Below are positions 21,626 through 34,073 of a DNA stretch of 64,000 nucleotides, one piece after another. Source of the DNA: Hydra vulgaris (lineage: Eukaryota; Cnidaria; Hydrozoa; Anthoathecata; Hydridae). The stretch is from assembly GCF_038396675.1 (NCBI RefSeq), contig NC_088928.1, positions 12,682,001-12,746,000 on the forward strand, given 5' to 3'. The position numbers and the translations under genes were made by a program. Each line of letters starts with the position of its first letter. Position 1 is the first letter of the stretch. Below the pieces are notes generated by a model, which saw nothing but the letters and a program-made list of their open reading frames with translations, was not told the origin of the DNA and did no database searches.

Positions 21626-23425
21626 CTAGCGCTTATTACTTAGAATGAATCGAAGTTGCAGTTTGTCTTTCTTTCTGCAGGAAGCATACAGGTCTTGCAT
21701 CACCTTGATTGCACGTTCAGCTATCTGATTACTTCGTGGTATGTCGATGACGGATGGCTCTTTCTTCCAGTGATTTTTGAATGACTGCAATGCCTTTTTG
21801 TAAGGCTTCAATACATCAGATAAATTCTTGAAGTCATTGTCATTGTACTTTTGACTACTAAACCAATGTTCTGCCCACTCATATGAAATGAACCTGCAAA
21901 CCTTCTCCAAATTCTTTCTCGCTTCAGGCATAAGAATGAACGCCAGAATGGCGAGAATGGCTCTTGAGTTCCATCTGGCATTGCTCATATTAGGAATGTT
22001 CTGAAAGTGAATCAGAGGGAAGTTTCTTTGTTCTTCATAGAACCTAAACACTCTTGTTAAATGGTACAAAAACTTCATATCGTCTCTCCACCCTGATTTA
22101 TCAAGAATTTCTACAGTTCCATTCACAAACTTATCCTTCAGTTCATCATACTTATTCAACAGTTCAGACACAAATGGTTATTCAATGTTTGGAGATTTGG
22201 TATCACCCCCAAGTTCTTCGTCCATCACCAGACGGAGAATCCTGTCTAGTACGTGATGCTGACAACCGATAAATTGTGGTATTGTGACACCCTTTAATTT
22301 AAACATACGTTGCAACTTCACAACAACTCCATTTCTCTTCCCAGTATTGACGTTTGTTGTATCAGTAATGATCATCTTAATTGAATTCCACAAATTGTAT
22401 TCATCAATAAGTTTGGCAATTTTTTCAGCAACAGTTTCAGCTTTGCCATCTTTTAAACGCAGTGCATCAAGTTTCACGTCAGTTCTTTCATTCTGAAGTA
22501 CAACTACCTGATATTCCTTATCATCTATTCGTTTGCCGTCAAAGTGTAAGGACCACTGTTCCATTTTAAGTTGTTGTATCATTTCTTTTTTTAATTTATC
22601 TGCCTCTTTGAATATGGACTTGTAAATTGCTGATTGACTTGGAGTTGGAATATCAATACCTTGTTGTGATAATACATTGCATATTTTAGCAGCTTTCTTT
22701 GTGGAAACTCCACTTGATGTAACCATACTTACAGCAAATTTACTTTTGTAGTGCTTTCTAGTTTTTTTCTGAGTGTCCTCATCATCGTCTTTATCACCGT
22801 CGTCGTCTTCATCATCTTCACTCTTACTTTTGCAGTTTTCAGATTCAGTACCACTGTCTGTGGTAGACAGGACTTGTGATGTGGAAGGTATTGCTGTTCC
22901 AGACTGGACTTTCCTTCTCTTGGAAGGGTGAATGGTTTCTTTACTTGCCACTTGTCCTGTTGAGTACCCCACCTGTCCTTTACTTTCTTTTTGTAGGTGG
23001 TATAGACGTTTATCTTCCGAGGATAACCACTGGCCATTCACTTTCGTGATGTCAAATAATGCATTGAGAACATCATATTTTCCACGCTTGACACATTCAT
23101 CATAGACCTTCAGCACCTTCATAAGCTTTGCTCTTATCACTTGATCAGACACACGTGGAAAATTCAGTTTATTGTCCCACAATTTTGTAATTTCCTTAGA
23201 AATTTGGTCTATTCGTTCTTTTCTTCCTTTAACATATGCTCCGAGAAACTGGTATCTTCCTACGATCTGCAATTGAAGTGGTATTCTGGATTTTTCATCG
23301 AGTGAATGTTCTTCTACAGCCACGCTTCCTCTTCTTCTGTGTGACTCTTGAAATCTCACCAAATTTTTAGTCCAAGTCTTCTTGTTCTTTGTTACTGTGG
23401 TATGACTTTTCTTGTGAGACATCAT
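21626..23425 (-). pseudogene. hAT-like transposase, one in-frame stop, otherwise open
   Basis: Starts ATGATG at 23425 and runs open to a TAA at 22178-22180, after which the same frame continues to 21626. Apart from that codon it reads as one protein of about 600 residues. The N-terminus is basic (SHKKSHTTVTKNKKTWTKN), followed by helical and acidic segments (EDDEDDDGDKDDDEDTQKK). Core motifs are HFDGKRI (D296), ITDTTNVNTG (D355), GCQHHV (C388, H391) and QIAERAIKV (E570). These match D, D, CxxH and ER in the 2034-4669 protein. The first exon of that protein has no equivalent here. The lone stop suggests recent inactivation. Confidence 0.72.
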
Positions 23426-23432
23426 ATAATAT

Positions 23433-23908
23433 TGTTACGACTTTACGGATAGCTGAGCGTAAATATCCGTTTAATAAAGTCGTTTAATTAATAAAATACT
23501 TTAACTGTATAGTAATCCAATTATAGTTCGATAATCCAGTCAATGTTGATAACAGTTCGATAATCCAGTCCGTATCCTAACGATAATGCTACAACTACTT
23601 ATACTTCGTACACTTACAGCGTCTTTAGTTCGCTACAGTAGTTCCTTATTAGCTCAGTTACACGCAGAGTACTTCATAGAACTATTCACATTATCAACAC
23701 TGAGCTCTGACAGCAGCTCGCTTATATAATTATTTAGAGCTTCCAGAATGTTCTACTAAGTTCTATAATCTTCTACAGTCTGTTACAGTCGTCTATATCA
23801 CCGTGGTAACACAATGACGTCATCACATAACAATTCCAAGTATTTGCCGGCACACGGCCGTTTCGTTGCCATGGTAACGTGTGGCGTTATATTTATAAAT
23901 TCATAACA
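23433..23908 (-). repeat. Solo LTR of a gypsy-like retrotransposon
   Basis: About 476 bases, with less AT than its surroundings, starting TGTTACGAC and ending TTCATAACA on the plus strand. On the minus strand it reads TGTTATGAATTTATAAATAT ... GTCGTAACA. The minus strand has a TATATAAG box followed by CAGAGCTCAGTG, the look of a promoter and transcription start. No clean 5-bp target duplication was found. It sits 7 bases upstream of the ATG of the transposase gene at 23425. Direct 20-bp repeats of AGTTCGATAATCCAGTC lie at 23535-23575. Confidence 0.55.
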
Positions 23909-24189
23909 AAATAATGAAATAAATAGAATTAAGCTGAGAATTAAGCTTAAGATTAAAACATCGGTCAAAAATGAATGTATAAAAATGGTAAATCAAATTT
24001 TTATTTTGGGGGTGACCTTTTTTTGTTGCAGAAAGCTATTTGGGCCTTTTTTCATGATTTTAGGTAAAAGTTCATCGATTTATGATACAGGAAACATTTT
24101 ATTTGAAAAAAAATTAAAAAGTCATATCCCTAGTACGCACGTATCTGTAAAAAAACACATACTGAAACTTTTTAGTCCCTGTGTAATAA

Positions 24190-24984
24190 GTGGTAATAAA
24201 TATTATTGATATTATGGCAGTTACACTTGTTGAAATTAAAAAAATGATTAAAGACTTGTTTACAAACTACAAAGTGGAGACGGAAGCAGCGCTAAAGCAA
24301 CAAGAGAGCAACTTTATAAGTATCGTTAGTTCAAATACCAAAATCTTAAACGAAAGATTAGACAAAGTAGAAAAAAATATTTTAGAGAACGCTAAAAAAA
24401 TATCAACACTGGCAGCAGAAGTTGAAGAAATAAAGGTTAGTCTAAATTTTCATGAGGAACTTATTGAAAAAAAAGTAAAAAATGCGTTAGATATTTTCAT
24501 AAAAAATAAATCTAACCATAATGAAATACAAAATAACAACACTGACCTCAAAAAAATTAACAGTAAGCTAAGAGAAATTGAAGATAGAACAAGGAGGAAC
24601 AATCTAAGAGTTGACGGAATTAAAGAAGATGATAATGAAACCTGGCTGGAAAGCGAACAAAAAGTAAAAGAAATATTTAATGAGTACTTGGGTGTAGAAA
24701 ATGTAAAAATTGAAAGAGCACATAGAGCTGGTAAAAAAGGTGTAAAAGAGAACAGAACAATTGTTCTGAAATTATTGGACTTTAAAGATAAGGAGGAAAT
24801 TTTAAGAAATGCCTTAAAGTTAAAAGGAAAAAATATATATATTAACGAAGATTACTGCATGGAGACGAATAAAATAAGAAAGGAGTTGCATGAAAAAATG
24901 AAAATTGAAAGAAAGTTGGGAAAATTTGCTTACATATCATACGACAAGCTTATTGTACGCGAGTGGAAGACAAATAAAAAGTAA
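24190..24984 (+). CDS. LINE ORF1 protein (coiled coil plus RRM-like domain)
   Basis: 264 residues, open. A second ATG at 24214 is the likelier start because the first 8 residues add nothing conserved. Residues about 25-125 form heptad-rich coiled coil (NERLDKVEKNILENAKKIST), expected for trimerisation. RTRRNNLRVDGIKEDDNETW (about 137-156) starts the RRM-like domain of L1 ORF1-type RNA-binding proteins. A basic C-terminal domain ends VREWKTNKK. It probably coats element RNA. It lies 91 bases before ORF2. Confidence 0.7.
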   Translation: MVINIIDIMAVTLVEIKKMIKDLFTNYKVETEAALKQQESNFISIVSSNTKILNERLDKVEKNILENAKKISTLAAEVEEIKVSLNFHEELIEKKVKNALDIFIKNKSNHNEIQNNNTDLKKINSKLREIEDRTRRNNLRVDGIKEDDNETWLESEQKVKEIFNEYLGVENVKIERAHRAGKKGVKENRTIVLKLLDFKDKEEILRNALKLKGKNIYINEDYCMETNKIRKELHEKMKIERKLGKFAYISYDKLIVREWKTNKK

Positions 24985-25075
24985 TTTTTTACTTATTTTA
25001 TTTACGGTTTATTTAATTTTTATTTATTTTTTGAATATTTTTATTGATAATATATCAATAACGAAACCCTTTAAA

Positions 25076-28055
25076 ATGGATCCGAAAACGTTTGAATACG
25101 AAAGTCTTTTTGAAAACATTTCAGATAAGGTTTTTAAAATAAATGATCATAATACTTTTGATAAATATGACCTTGACAAAAACTTTATTGATAACTTTTC
25201 ATTAATGAATATGGAAACACCTTATATGTTTCCAGATGAAATAAATAAGTATTTAAAAGATGTTAAACCTTATGAGAGCCTTTCTCTTGTTCATCTTAAT
25301 ATTAGAAGTGCTAAAGCAAATTTTGAAAACTTAAAAATATTCTTAGAGGAAAGCAATTTTATTTTTAATATTATTTGTTTAAGCGAAACATGGTTAACTG
25401 ATGACGAATTTAACGAAAGCACGCTTTTTCAATTAAATAACTATGAAGGAGTGCATTTGCAGAGGAAATCGAAAAAAAGAGGCGGGGGTGTTGTAATTTA
25501 CATCAAAAATAGTTTGCGGTATAAATTACGAAACGACCTATGCACATCTGATTACGACAGGGAATTTGTTTCTATTGAAATCATTAACAATGACTCTAAA
25601 AATACCTTAATATCATGCTGTTATAAACCGCCACAAACATCAACAGAAATATTCTCAAATCATCTTCAAAATATTATTTTGAAAAGCTTACAAGAAAAAA
25701 AAAATTATTTATCCTAGGAGATTTTAATCTTAATGCTCTAAATTATGAAAATAATATAGAAACACAAAGTTTTTACAATAATTTATTTCAATTTGGTGTA
25801 ATTCCTCTTATAAATAAACCAACCCGAATTACAAAAAATTCGGCAACACTAATAGATAATATACTAACAAATTCTTTATTTGAAATCTCCTTAAAGAAAG
25901 GAGTAATTAAAACATCTATATTGGATCACTTTCCGATATTTATTTCAATAAATACCTCAAATAAAATTAAAATAAATGAAAAAAAAACAATCACAAGGCG
26001 ACATTTTTCTTTGGATAGCCAGGTTAACTTTAAAAGTGAGTTAGCCAATATTGATTGGTCAAATTTAGAATCCTCAAATGATACCAATTTAATGTATAAT
26101 ACGTTTATAGATGTTTTTGTATTTCTTTATGATAAACACTTCCCTAAAGTAGTAAAAACAATTAAATTTAAAGACTTAAATTCACCTTGGTTAAGTAAAG
26201 GTCTTAAAAAATCATCTAAGCGGAAACAGCGATTATATATAAAGTACCTTAAAAAAAATGCGATAAAACAAAATCGGAATACAAGAGTTATGCAAGTCTC
26301 TTTGAGAAAATTAAAAAAACCGCTAAAGCTAATTATTATAACAAACTACTTGATAAGTGTCAAACAGATTCTAGGAAAACATGGCGATTATTAAATGAAA
26401 TTTTTGGTGAACCAAAAATTAACAAACCGTGCTTTCCTAAAACTATAAAAATCAACCACAAAACAATTCATGATAAAAACGTCATTGCAAATGAGTTTAA
26501 CAACTTCTTTGTTAATATAGGATCTAAACTTGCTTCCCAAGTTCCTAGTGCAAATAAATCTTTTGATAAATATTTAGATCGTAATAGAAATGAATTGAAT
26601 AACGAAAAACTAACCATGTTAGAATTTAACAATGCTTTTAAAAGCCTAAAAAGAAACAAAGCAACCGGAATCGACGACATCAATAGCAACATTATAATTA
26701 AATGCCAAAACGAGCTTAAAGTTCCTTTATTAAAAATATTTAAACACTCCTTAGAGGAAGGTATCTTTCCTGAAAAACTGAAAACTGCGAAAGTAAAACC
26801 TATTTTTAAATCAGGAGATACAAGTGAAATAGGCAATTACAGACCCATATCAATACTTTCTACATTCTCTAAGATACTTGAGAGAATTATGCACAATAGA
26901 GTATATACTTTTTTTAAAGAAAATAATTTTATTTACTCCAAGCAATTCGGCTTTCAAAAAAATACATCAGCTGAACACGCAATCCTTCACCTAGTTGATG
27001 AAATAAAAAACTCTTTTACAAACGGAGAAGTTACATTAGGTGTATTCATAGATCTCTCTAAGGCTTTTAATACAGTCGACCACAAAATATTATTATCAAA
27101 GCTTAACATGTATGGCATAAGGGGTAGAACGAACGAATGGATAGAAAGGTTCAATACTTGGGCCTTTGCTTTTTTTAATCTACGTTAACAATCTCTATCG
27201 GGCATCAAAAAGAATTTCAACTATAATGTTTGCTGATGATAGCAACTTTTTTATCTCCGGAAAAATTATAAACGAACTGTGCGTAGAAATAAATCAAGAA
27301 TTAGAAAAAATTTCTGGATGGTTTAGGGCAAATAAACTTCATTCTTCTTATAAAAAAAAGAAGTTGAATCTTCACGTCCAAAATTGTTTATTGAAAATAG
27401 AGAAATAAGTAGGGATAATGTTATTAAATTTTTAAGTGTTTTTATTGACGAAAATCTAAATTGGAATAAACATATCGCCTATTTAAGTAGTAAAATATCT
27501 AAAAGTATCGGAATAATATACCGATCACGCTATTTATTGAAAAAGCCGCTACTCAAACAAATCTACTATAGCTTTGTTCAAAGTTATTTAAATTACGGTA
27601 ATACAGCATGGGGTAGTACCTATAAAAGCAAACTAGAACCTCTCTATCGTAAACAAAAACATGCTATACGAGTAATTAATTTTAAAAATAAAAACGAACA
27701 CACAAAGCCTCTTTTTGAACAGATGTCTTTACTAACATTGTTTGAACTAAATATATATAATGTTCTAAGTCTTATGTATAATAGTAAAATGCAAAAAACT
27801 CCTTCAATTTTCTATAGTCTTTATAAACAAAAGCCCGAGTATAAATACCTGTTGCGCACAAATAGTACCCTTTTTGACCCTTCAAGCAAAACTAAGCTTG
27901 TGCAATTTAAAATTACTTATCGTGCACCTCATATCTGGAATAAGTTTTTATTACTTAATCAAAATATTATTAACCTTGAAAACTTAAATGGCTTTAAAAA
28001 AACTATTAAAAAGAGTATTTTAAAGTATAAAAATTTACTTACTGATTTTTTCTAA
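25076..28055 (+). pseudogene. LINE ORF2 (endonuclease and reverse transcriptase), frameshifted
   Basis: The endonuclease begins LVHLNIRSAKANFENL, then ICLSETWLTDDE (catalytic glutamate), GGGVVIYIKNSLRYK, a frameshift in an A-run at about 25700, LGDFNLNAL and LDHFPIF. A second shift lies near 26270. RT motifs are NKATGIDDINSN, YRPISILSTFSKILERI (26835-26885), SKQFGFQKNTSAEHA, FIDLSKAFNTVDHKIL (27045-27090), and after a deletion and shift near 27150, FADDSNFF (27230). The C-terminal part runs YLNYGNTAWGS to NLLTDFF. The deletion removed about 25 residues before the FADD block. Inactive. Confidence 0.75.
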
Positions 28056-28477
28056 TTTTGTTCACTGCTAGCATCTTATATAAACTCTTATTTTTTAATA
28101 TACTTATATATATATATTTCAAACATTGCGTTAGCAATAAACGTGGTAATATTAAGAAAAAGTAACGATACATGTTTGTATAACTGTTATCCTACACTTT
28201 AATACTATTATAATGTAACAATTTAACGTAAAAATTTTGTAAATATTTTAATTTTTCTATACGTATATATATATATGTATGACAATGTAAAGCGGTTCTT
28301 GATGATAAGACCTTTTGGTTTTCTGCAAGTTTCCCGCGTTCTTCTTACAGTTCGTATTACAGAAGTTTGTTTATTATTTACGTTTGTGATTTTTTTTTTT
28401 ATACATTTATATGTATATTCAATCTTAACGAATCTTTATTATGTAATCACGAAAATGTATACTATGGAACAAAAAAT

Positions 28478-28513
<36 letters not shown>

Positions 28514-28737
28514 ATATTCTATTCCCGATAGTGATAAATTTGTTTTAAACTTACATAACATAAATAAATTTGTTTTAAATTTTAAATTTAAACTTAATAA
28601 AAAATGAGTTTTTTTCCCCCTTGACAGCCTTGAAAAAACGATATTTAAATTGTTATGGAAAATAGTGCGATAAAACCCATACCTTACCATAAATATGGGC
28701 ACAAATGCTAGGAGTATTGATTATTACATTAAGCGTT

Positions 28738-28853
28738 GTGAATAAAAATGAGCAATTGCTTTTGCTATGTGTTTTCGGAGCAATTGCTCCACTTTACGTT
28801 AAAGTAATTGCTCCTAAAACACATAGCAAAAGCAATTGCTCATTTTTATTCAC
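28738..28853. repeat. Near-perfect 50-bp-arm palindrome (foldback)
   Basis: GTGAATAAAAATGAGCAATT starts the left arm at 28738 and its complement ends the right arm at 28853. Arms are about 50 bases with few mismatches, loop about 14 bases. Probably a small foldback element. Confidence 0.85.
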
Positions 28854-28980
28854 ACCGCCTATTATATTTCATATCTCGGAAAGAAAATATTAACAAATAA
28901 ATTATTATAATTTATTTGTTAGGTCCTAGAAATTAAAGCAAACAAATTTAAATTATTCAAGGAACTTTGGCACTGTCAAA

Positions 28981-29216
<236 letters not shown>

Positions 29217-29439
29217 GTCAGCAAACCTTTAATAGTAAATAACAGATATATAGAAATAAATAAATCAAAAATATTTATACAAATCATATATCTTAAAGTT
29301 ATGAAGAGGATGATTTACAACTATTTTTCTGCAAAAAATTTTTTTTTACAACAGTACAACATTAAAGTGATTTGCAGTTGAATTGTCAAGGAATATAGCA
29401 TGTTCACTAAGCTGAGTAAGTGTTAAACTACATGGGTAA

Positions 29440-31120
29440 GTCAGTCATTTTAATTCCTCACCATATTTGTTATATACTTTTATATCAATACCCATGAATG
29501 ACGCACACCCAATTATTTCTGCATCAGTTGCCCATGTTGCATTATCACTCATACCACTTTCATTTAGATATGTTATGACCGATTGATTCATATATGAAGC
29601 CATTTTATCATTAATATGGGTACACAACTTTTTCTCTTATAATTTCATAACTGTTTACACTGCCTGTAATGATATAAGATATTGCCTTAAAAAAGCAATT
29701 ACCATCGCCTCTGGTACTGTGTAGTTGTTTTGGACATGAAAGTAGATTAATATCTGCAGTAAATATATTTTTGGTAATACCAATTCCAAATTTTTCAGAA
29801 ATAGAAATTCTCATTTCAATAGTTGCATATTTTCCAATCTTCTCAATAGAAATTTGCATATTCATTTGATTGAATGTGATTTCTTGTTTACCATCAGTTA
29901 TTTTTTCAATATATAAACATAACTTTGTCAAGTTGTACTTTGTTTTTAAAACTTGACCCTTTAGATTTTTCAAGGTACTGTTATTTGTGCTTGAAATGGA
30001 TGTTAAAATGTATGGTCCAGTCCATGGCTTTACAAGTTTCCCGCCTTTTCTATCATCACGTCTACTATTTCTTAGCAAAACTTTTTTATTTATGTTGATT
30101 TCAAAATTTGGAGCAATTCTCCTGTCATAATCAAGTTTTTGCCTTTTTTGAGATTTCTACTAATCCATTTGCTTGAGGATGATATGCACTCGTAATTCTT
30201 TGAATTGTTCCTGTTTTGAGTAAAGTTCTTTAGAAATTTCATTTACAAACTCACGACCCTGGTCATTTATTTAAATTTGAAAACAACCATGTCGACATAT
30301 CTGTTTATACAAAAAAAAAGCCACAATTCTAGCAGTTTTATCAGTAAGTGCTTCTGCTTCAACCCATTTACTGAAGTAGTCGACTAATACGACCAGATAT
30401 TTATAGCCATTAACTTCTGGTAGCTGTGTTAAATCAATTCCTACTTCATATTACCTTATGGAATTAAAACATTTTGTAGCAATGGTTTAAACTGAAGTTT
30501 CCTGTTTTTCGACTTTTGACATTGTTCACATTCGGAAACATAGGTTATAATATCTTTTATCATTGCATGCCAAAAAAATCTACTTTGAATGTGATGTGTA
30601 GTGTTACCAATACCTGTATGACCAGATAAAGCTTTGGACTCAACAGAGACATCGTTTCCTTCATGAACAAGCTTTATTATGTTTTGTTGTTCATCTCTGC
30701 GCCAAATAACTTTTCTCTAAATAGCTTTATAAACTATAAGCCATAACCATATTAAACCAAAACCATATTAACCTTTATAAACCATAAACCTTAAACCAAA
30801 GCTATAGCTTTATAAACCATAAATATAATGAGAATAAAAACTACAAAGTTTTTTAGTGTTTATCTAGTTATAAATTTTCGTGTTTATCTGGTTACTAGGT
30901 TCTAGTAATAACAGGATAAAAATGACAAAATTGTTTAAAACATTTTGTAATAATAAAATACCTTTTCAGCTTTATTCAAATGATATAGCTCATTATTATG
31001 AACTATAAATGGCTTTGTTTGTCTTCTAAAATTGGCTTTATCACCTTTATTTAAAACTTCTTTTGGATAGGTTTTATATTTTAAATAACTAAATATATCA
31101 GCAAATCTGGCGTACATGTC
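29440..31120 (-). pseudogene. Ginger transposase: integrase with zinc finger, GPY and OTU domain, broken
   Basis: Reading down from 31120: an N-terminal stretch YARFADIFSYLKYKTYPKEV (31117-31058). Then the H2C2 finger (GHTGIGNTTHH with SECEQC, about 30650-30520) and the integrase core, IDLTQLPEVNGYKYLVVLVD (about 30440-30380) with first and second aspartates, YFSKWVEAEAL, INDQGREFVNE and TSAYHPQANGLVE (about 30195-30155, catalytic E). GPYILTS at about 30022 is the GPY motif. An OTU cysteine-protease domain follows: LHSTRGDGNCFFKAISYIIT (29720-29660), continuing in a shifted frame to 29445 (WATDAEIIGCASFMGIDIKV). Breaks occur near 30720, 30460, 30270 and 29620, with a deletion after the catalytic E. 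Confidence 0.7.
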
Positions 31121-31280
31121 TTGTTTATTTGTATTTTTGCTAAAATTAATTTAAGAGTAAAAATCTCATAAAGAGAGTAAAAATCTCATACACGTTTTTT
31201 ACTCCGCGGTAAAAATTTCATATTAGATTTTTACTGGGGAGTAAAATAAAAGTGGGAGTAAAAATCTCATACTACACCGG

Positions 31281-32039
31281 CACCAAGCACAGTTTTCAAC
31301 CAAGGATAAAGATTTTTGTAATCATTTTAATCGTGGCTTAAGATTTTTGGTAACCATGGTTAAAGATTTAACAATTTTCAATCATAAAGTCCATTCAAAC
31401 TAAAGAAAAAGATTTATCAAAATTTATTTAATTCTCCCAACAATATAATATATTGTAAAGTAAAATTGTGGTAAAATAAGAGTTAATTCAGGGGTGGAAC
31501 CAACCAATGGTGATAAAATAACTGTTGAAACAGGTGTGATTTTTTTCCGATTGAAATACCATAAATGTCTTACTTGAATCGTCCCCTATAATAATCATCT
31601 GTCTAGTATTTTTAATTTTTGGGGTATTTTTTTTGGAAGAAAAACTAAAACAAAAAATTAAAACAATTTACTACTAAAATACTACTACTAAGAACTATTA
31701 AATAAAAGTGAAATCAAGAATTAGGAAATAATATAATCAAATGTTAAAACGCGTAAAAAAAAAGACAAAAGGCAAAGATCAGAAAAATGACATTAGATCG
31801 CATGCTTGGCTTTACGGTATATACGGATATTCACTTATTTGTCGTGAACGGATATTCACTTATTTGTCGTGAAATCAGTTTTAAGTCTCTTAACCACTCA
31901 ATTATGTACTTTCGCTTGACACCTCTTCACTCTATCGCTTTTTTCTTTGTTCTTTAGTGTTTTCCTTCTTACCAAGACTACAAGATTAAATTTCTAATCA
32001 AATTGACCATGCACTTTTTTTTTAACTTTCTGCCAATAT
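31281..32039. other. Flanking DNA right of the Ginger element
   Basis: Continues the pre-insertion host sequence after CCGG. A perfect 25-bp tandem duplication beginning ACGGATATTCACTTATTTGT lies at 31823-31872. No gene seen. Confidence 0.45.
31823..31872 (+). repeat. 25-bp perfect tandem duplication
   Basis: Two adjacent identical 25-base copies, 31823-31847 and 31848-31872. Confidence 0.9.
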
Positions 32040-32332
32040 TGCTGATGCTGGTGATTTTAAAGTTTATCACATCGAATATCTTGCTTAAAACACCATTGAC
32101 CCTCCTGGCATTAAAGCCAATAACTACTGAAATTTTTAATCTTTTATTCAGATATTTAACTTTGTGACTCGTTTTCCTGACAACCCTAATTATTAATCTT
32201 TACTCTTTAATTTATGTCTTGTTTCTGATTGTCCTAGCTTGTATTCAGTTTCTGCTTTTTCTTCTTTATATGGTTCTGACCATGTAATGATCTCTTTAAA
32301 TCTTTCATCTTGTACTTCCTTTTCTATATATA
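32040..32332 (+). pseudogene. LINE endonuclease fragment, plus strand
   Basis: Translated pieces include IADAGDFKVYHIEYL (about 32038-32082), IKANNY, FVTRFPDNPNY (about 32159-32191) and, at 32239-32330, YSVSAFSSLYGSDHVMISLN, where GSDH holds the endonuclease histidine. It is truncated at its 3' side by the Tc1 element starting at 32335. Frames shift between pieces. Confidence 0.5.
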
Positions 32333-32588
32333 TACAGTATCGGACAAAACAATTGCAACCAAATAATGCTAATTTAGTTTCTTTATATAAAAGTGCTGCA
32401 TTTTTTCAATTTAGAGAAATAACTATGTAACTGTTTAGAGACAAAGTTCTTCAAGTTTTATTCATCACAAAGTTTATTATTTGTACACGAAAATTAATAA
32501 ATTAATCAAAAGTATTAAAAAAAGTTGATTTCCTTCTGGACAAAACAAGTGCAACTCGACAAAATGTTGACCAAGCTGTATTTTGCTA

Positions 32589-33575
32589 TCAATATTTCGT
32601 GGCGAATCCTTTGTTGTCGATCACAGCTTTGCATCTTTGAGGCATAGATTCAATCAGGTGATCAATGAAACTTTGTGGAACCGCTGCCCAGGCTTTTTGG
32701 ATTTGTTCAAACAGTTGATCCTTATTACGAACACCTTCACAATTAGTTCTGCGGTTGACGATCTCCCACAGGTTCTCGATAGGGTTGAGATCCGGAGATT
32801 GAGGCGACCAATCCATCACCGATAGGTGGTTGTCTTGAAACCACTGCTGGACTACTTTTGCAGTGTGTTTCGGACCGTTGTCTTGCTGAAAAACCCATTT
32901 TATTGGCATATTCCATTCAGCATGAGGTAACATAAAATCTTTCAGGATATTTTCCATCGTTTCGATGTATTGGACCTAGACCGTTAGCAGAAAAACACCC
33001 CCAGACCATTACATTGCCTCCACCATGCTTCACGGTCTTATGGCAGTAACGTAAATCGAGGCGTTTTCCGGCCGGTCGACGTACACGGCAAATATCATCG
33101 CTCCCAATGATGTTGAACTTCAATTCATCACTAAACAGGACAGTTCGCCATTTGCACATTTCAGTCAATATGAGATGTAGCAAACAGGAGTCTTTTCTTC
33201 TGATTTTTTAGTGAAATCAGCGGTTTCTTTGCAGAGCGTCGAGAAAACGATCCGGCTTCAACAACACGTCGTCTGATTGTTCTGTCCGATACAGGCAGCT
33301 CTAGTTGCTTTTGTATCTTAACTGATGATATCCAGAGATCCTTCTTGACGGATCTGAAGATCATAGAATCCTCTCTAGAAGTGGTGGAACGCGGTCTTCC
33401 ACCTTTGTTATCTGCTGCCAACTACCCCGTAGGACGATATTTGGAACATAGTCTTGATACGGTCCATTTTTTCACGCGATGTTTATCACAAATACTTTTT
33501 TGTGACATTCCACTTACGTAATCGCCAATAATTTTCTTTCTTAGTTCAATCCAAGACTGTCGGGAGCCATTTTTG
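32589..33575 (-). pseudogene. Tc1 transposase (DD34E), frameshifted
   Basis: The N-terminal helix-turn-helix begins about 33575: SWIELRKKIIGDYVSGMSQK. Then come GGRPRSTTSRED and VSDRTIRRRVVEAGSF (33400-33225). The catalytic part has FSDELKFNIIGSDD (first D, about 33130), KHGGGNVMVWGCFSANGLGP (about 33040), then after a break VFQQDNGPKHTAKVVQQWF (second D, about 32880), and WSPQSPDLNPIENLWEIV (catalytic E). 34 residues separate the last D and E. Breaks lie near 33425, 33175 and 32960. Confidence 0.8.
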
Positions 33576-33887
33576 CACTTGAAGTCATTAAAAATAATAA
33601 AAATAAATAATCACGCTTCTCAAGGTGTACCGTGTTACATTTACCTTGTGATGATACAATAATGCTCTGTGGAACACAACGTCTTGGTTGGATGTGGACT
33701 GTATTGATGTAATGAAACACTTGTTGTATTTCACTTCTTGTATTGATGTTCTTCGATAAAACACTTTGATAAAACTCACTTCGATAAACTGTCTTGATAA
33801 TACTGACGGATTGACTTCCATATACTGACTGAATTATATGTCGATTTACATGTCTCATATAGTAAAATGAACATGTGTGAACCTGTT

Positions 33888-34060
33888 CTAGAAGATTCTA
33901 GATGCTTCTTTTTGATGCTTCTGGAAGCTTCTGGATGCGTCTGGATGCTTCTGAATGTTTCTGGATATTTCTGGATGTTACTGGATGCTTCCAGATGCTT
34001 CTTCTAGAAACTTCTGGAAGCTTCTGCATGCTTCTGGAAACTTCTGGATACTTCCTTTAA
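33888..34060 (+). repeat. Degenerate minisatellite, CTTCTGGATG-type unit
   Basis: About 15 diverged copies of a 10-12-base unit (TTCTGGATG, TTCTGGAAG, TTCTAGAAG), several palindromic around TTCTAGAA and TTCCAGA. Confidence 0.8.
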
Positions 34061-34073
34061 TTAATAAAAAACT

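Larger units (their letters stand above)
21232..24132 (-). mobile_element. Second hAT-like element of the 1323-5482 lineage
   Basis: The ends are TAGGGATATGACTTTTT (21232) and the complement ending at 24132. The 8-mer GTACGCAC flanks it at 21224-21231 and 24133-24140. Subterminal complementary GGTCACCCC and GGGGGTGACC lie at about 21340 and 24009. Length 2901 bp, including a solo LTR inserted at 23433-23908. TAGGG ends and an 8-bp duplication match the 1323-5482 element, and the encoded protein has the same motif order, but the sequences are very different. Confidence 0.85.
24141..28510 (+). mobile_element. Near full-length LINE (CR1/jockey-like) with poly(A) end
   Basis: Two ORFs in the order ORF1 (24190-24984) and ORF2 (25076-28055), then a ~430-base 3' UTR ending in an A-run of about 28 at 28483-28510. 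The 5' end is not resolved and is placed just after the 8-bp duplication of the hAT-like element. ORF2 is broken. A poly(A) end fits jockey-type elements better than CR1, which usually end in short repeats; the clade is open. Confidence 0.7.
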
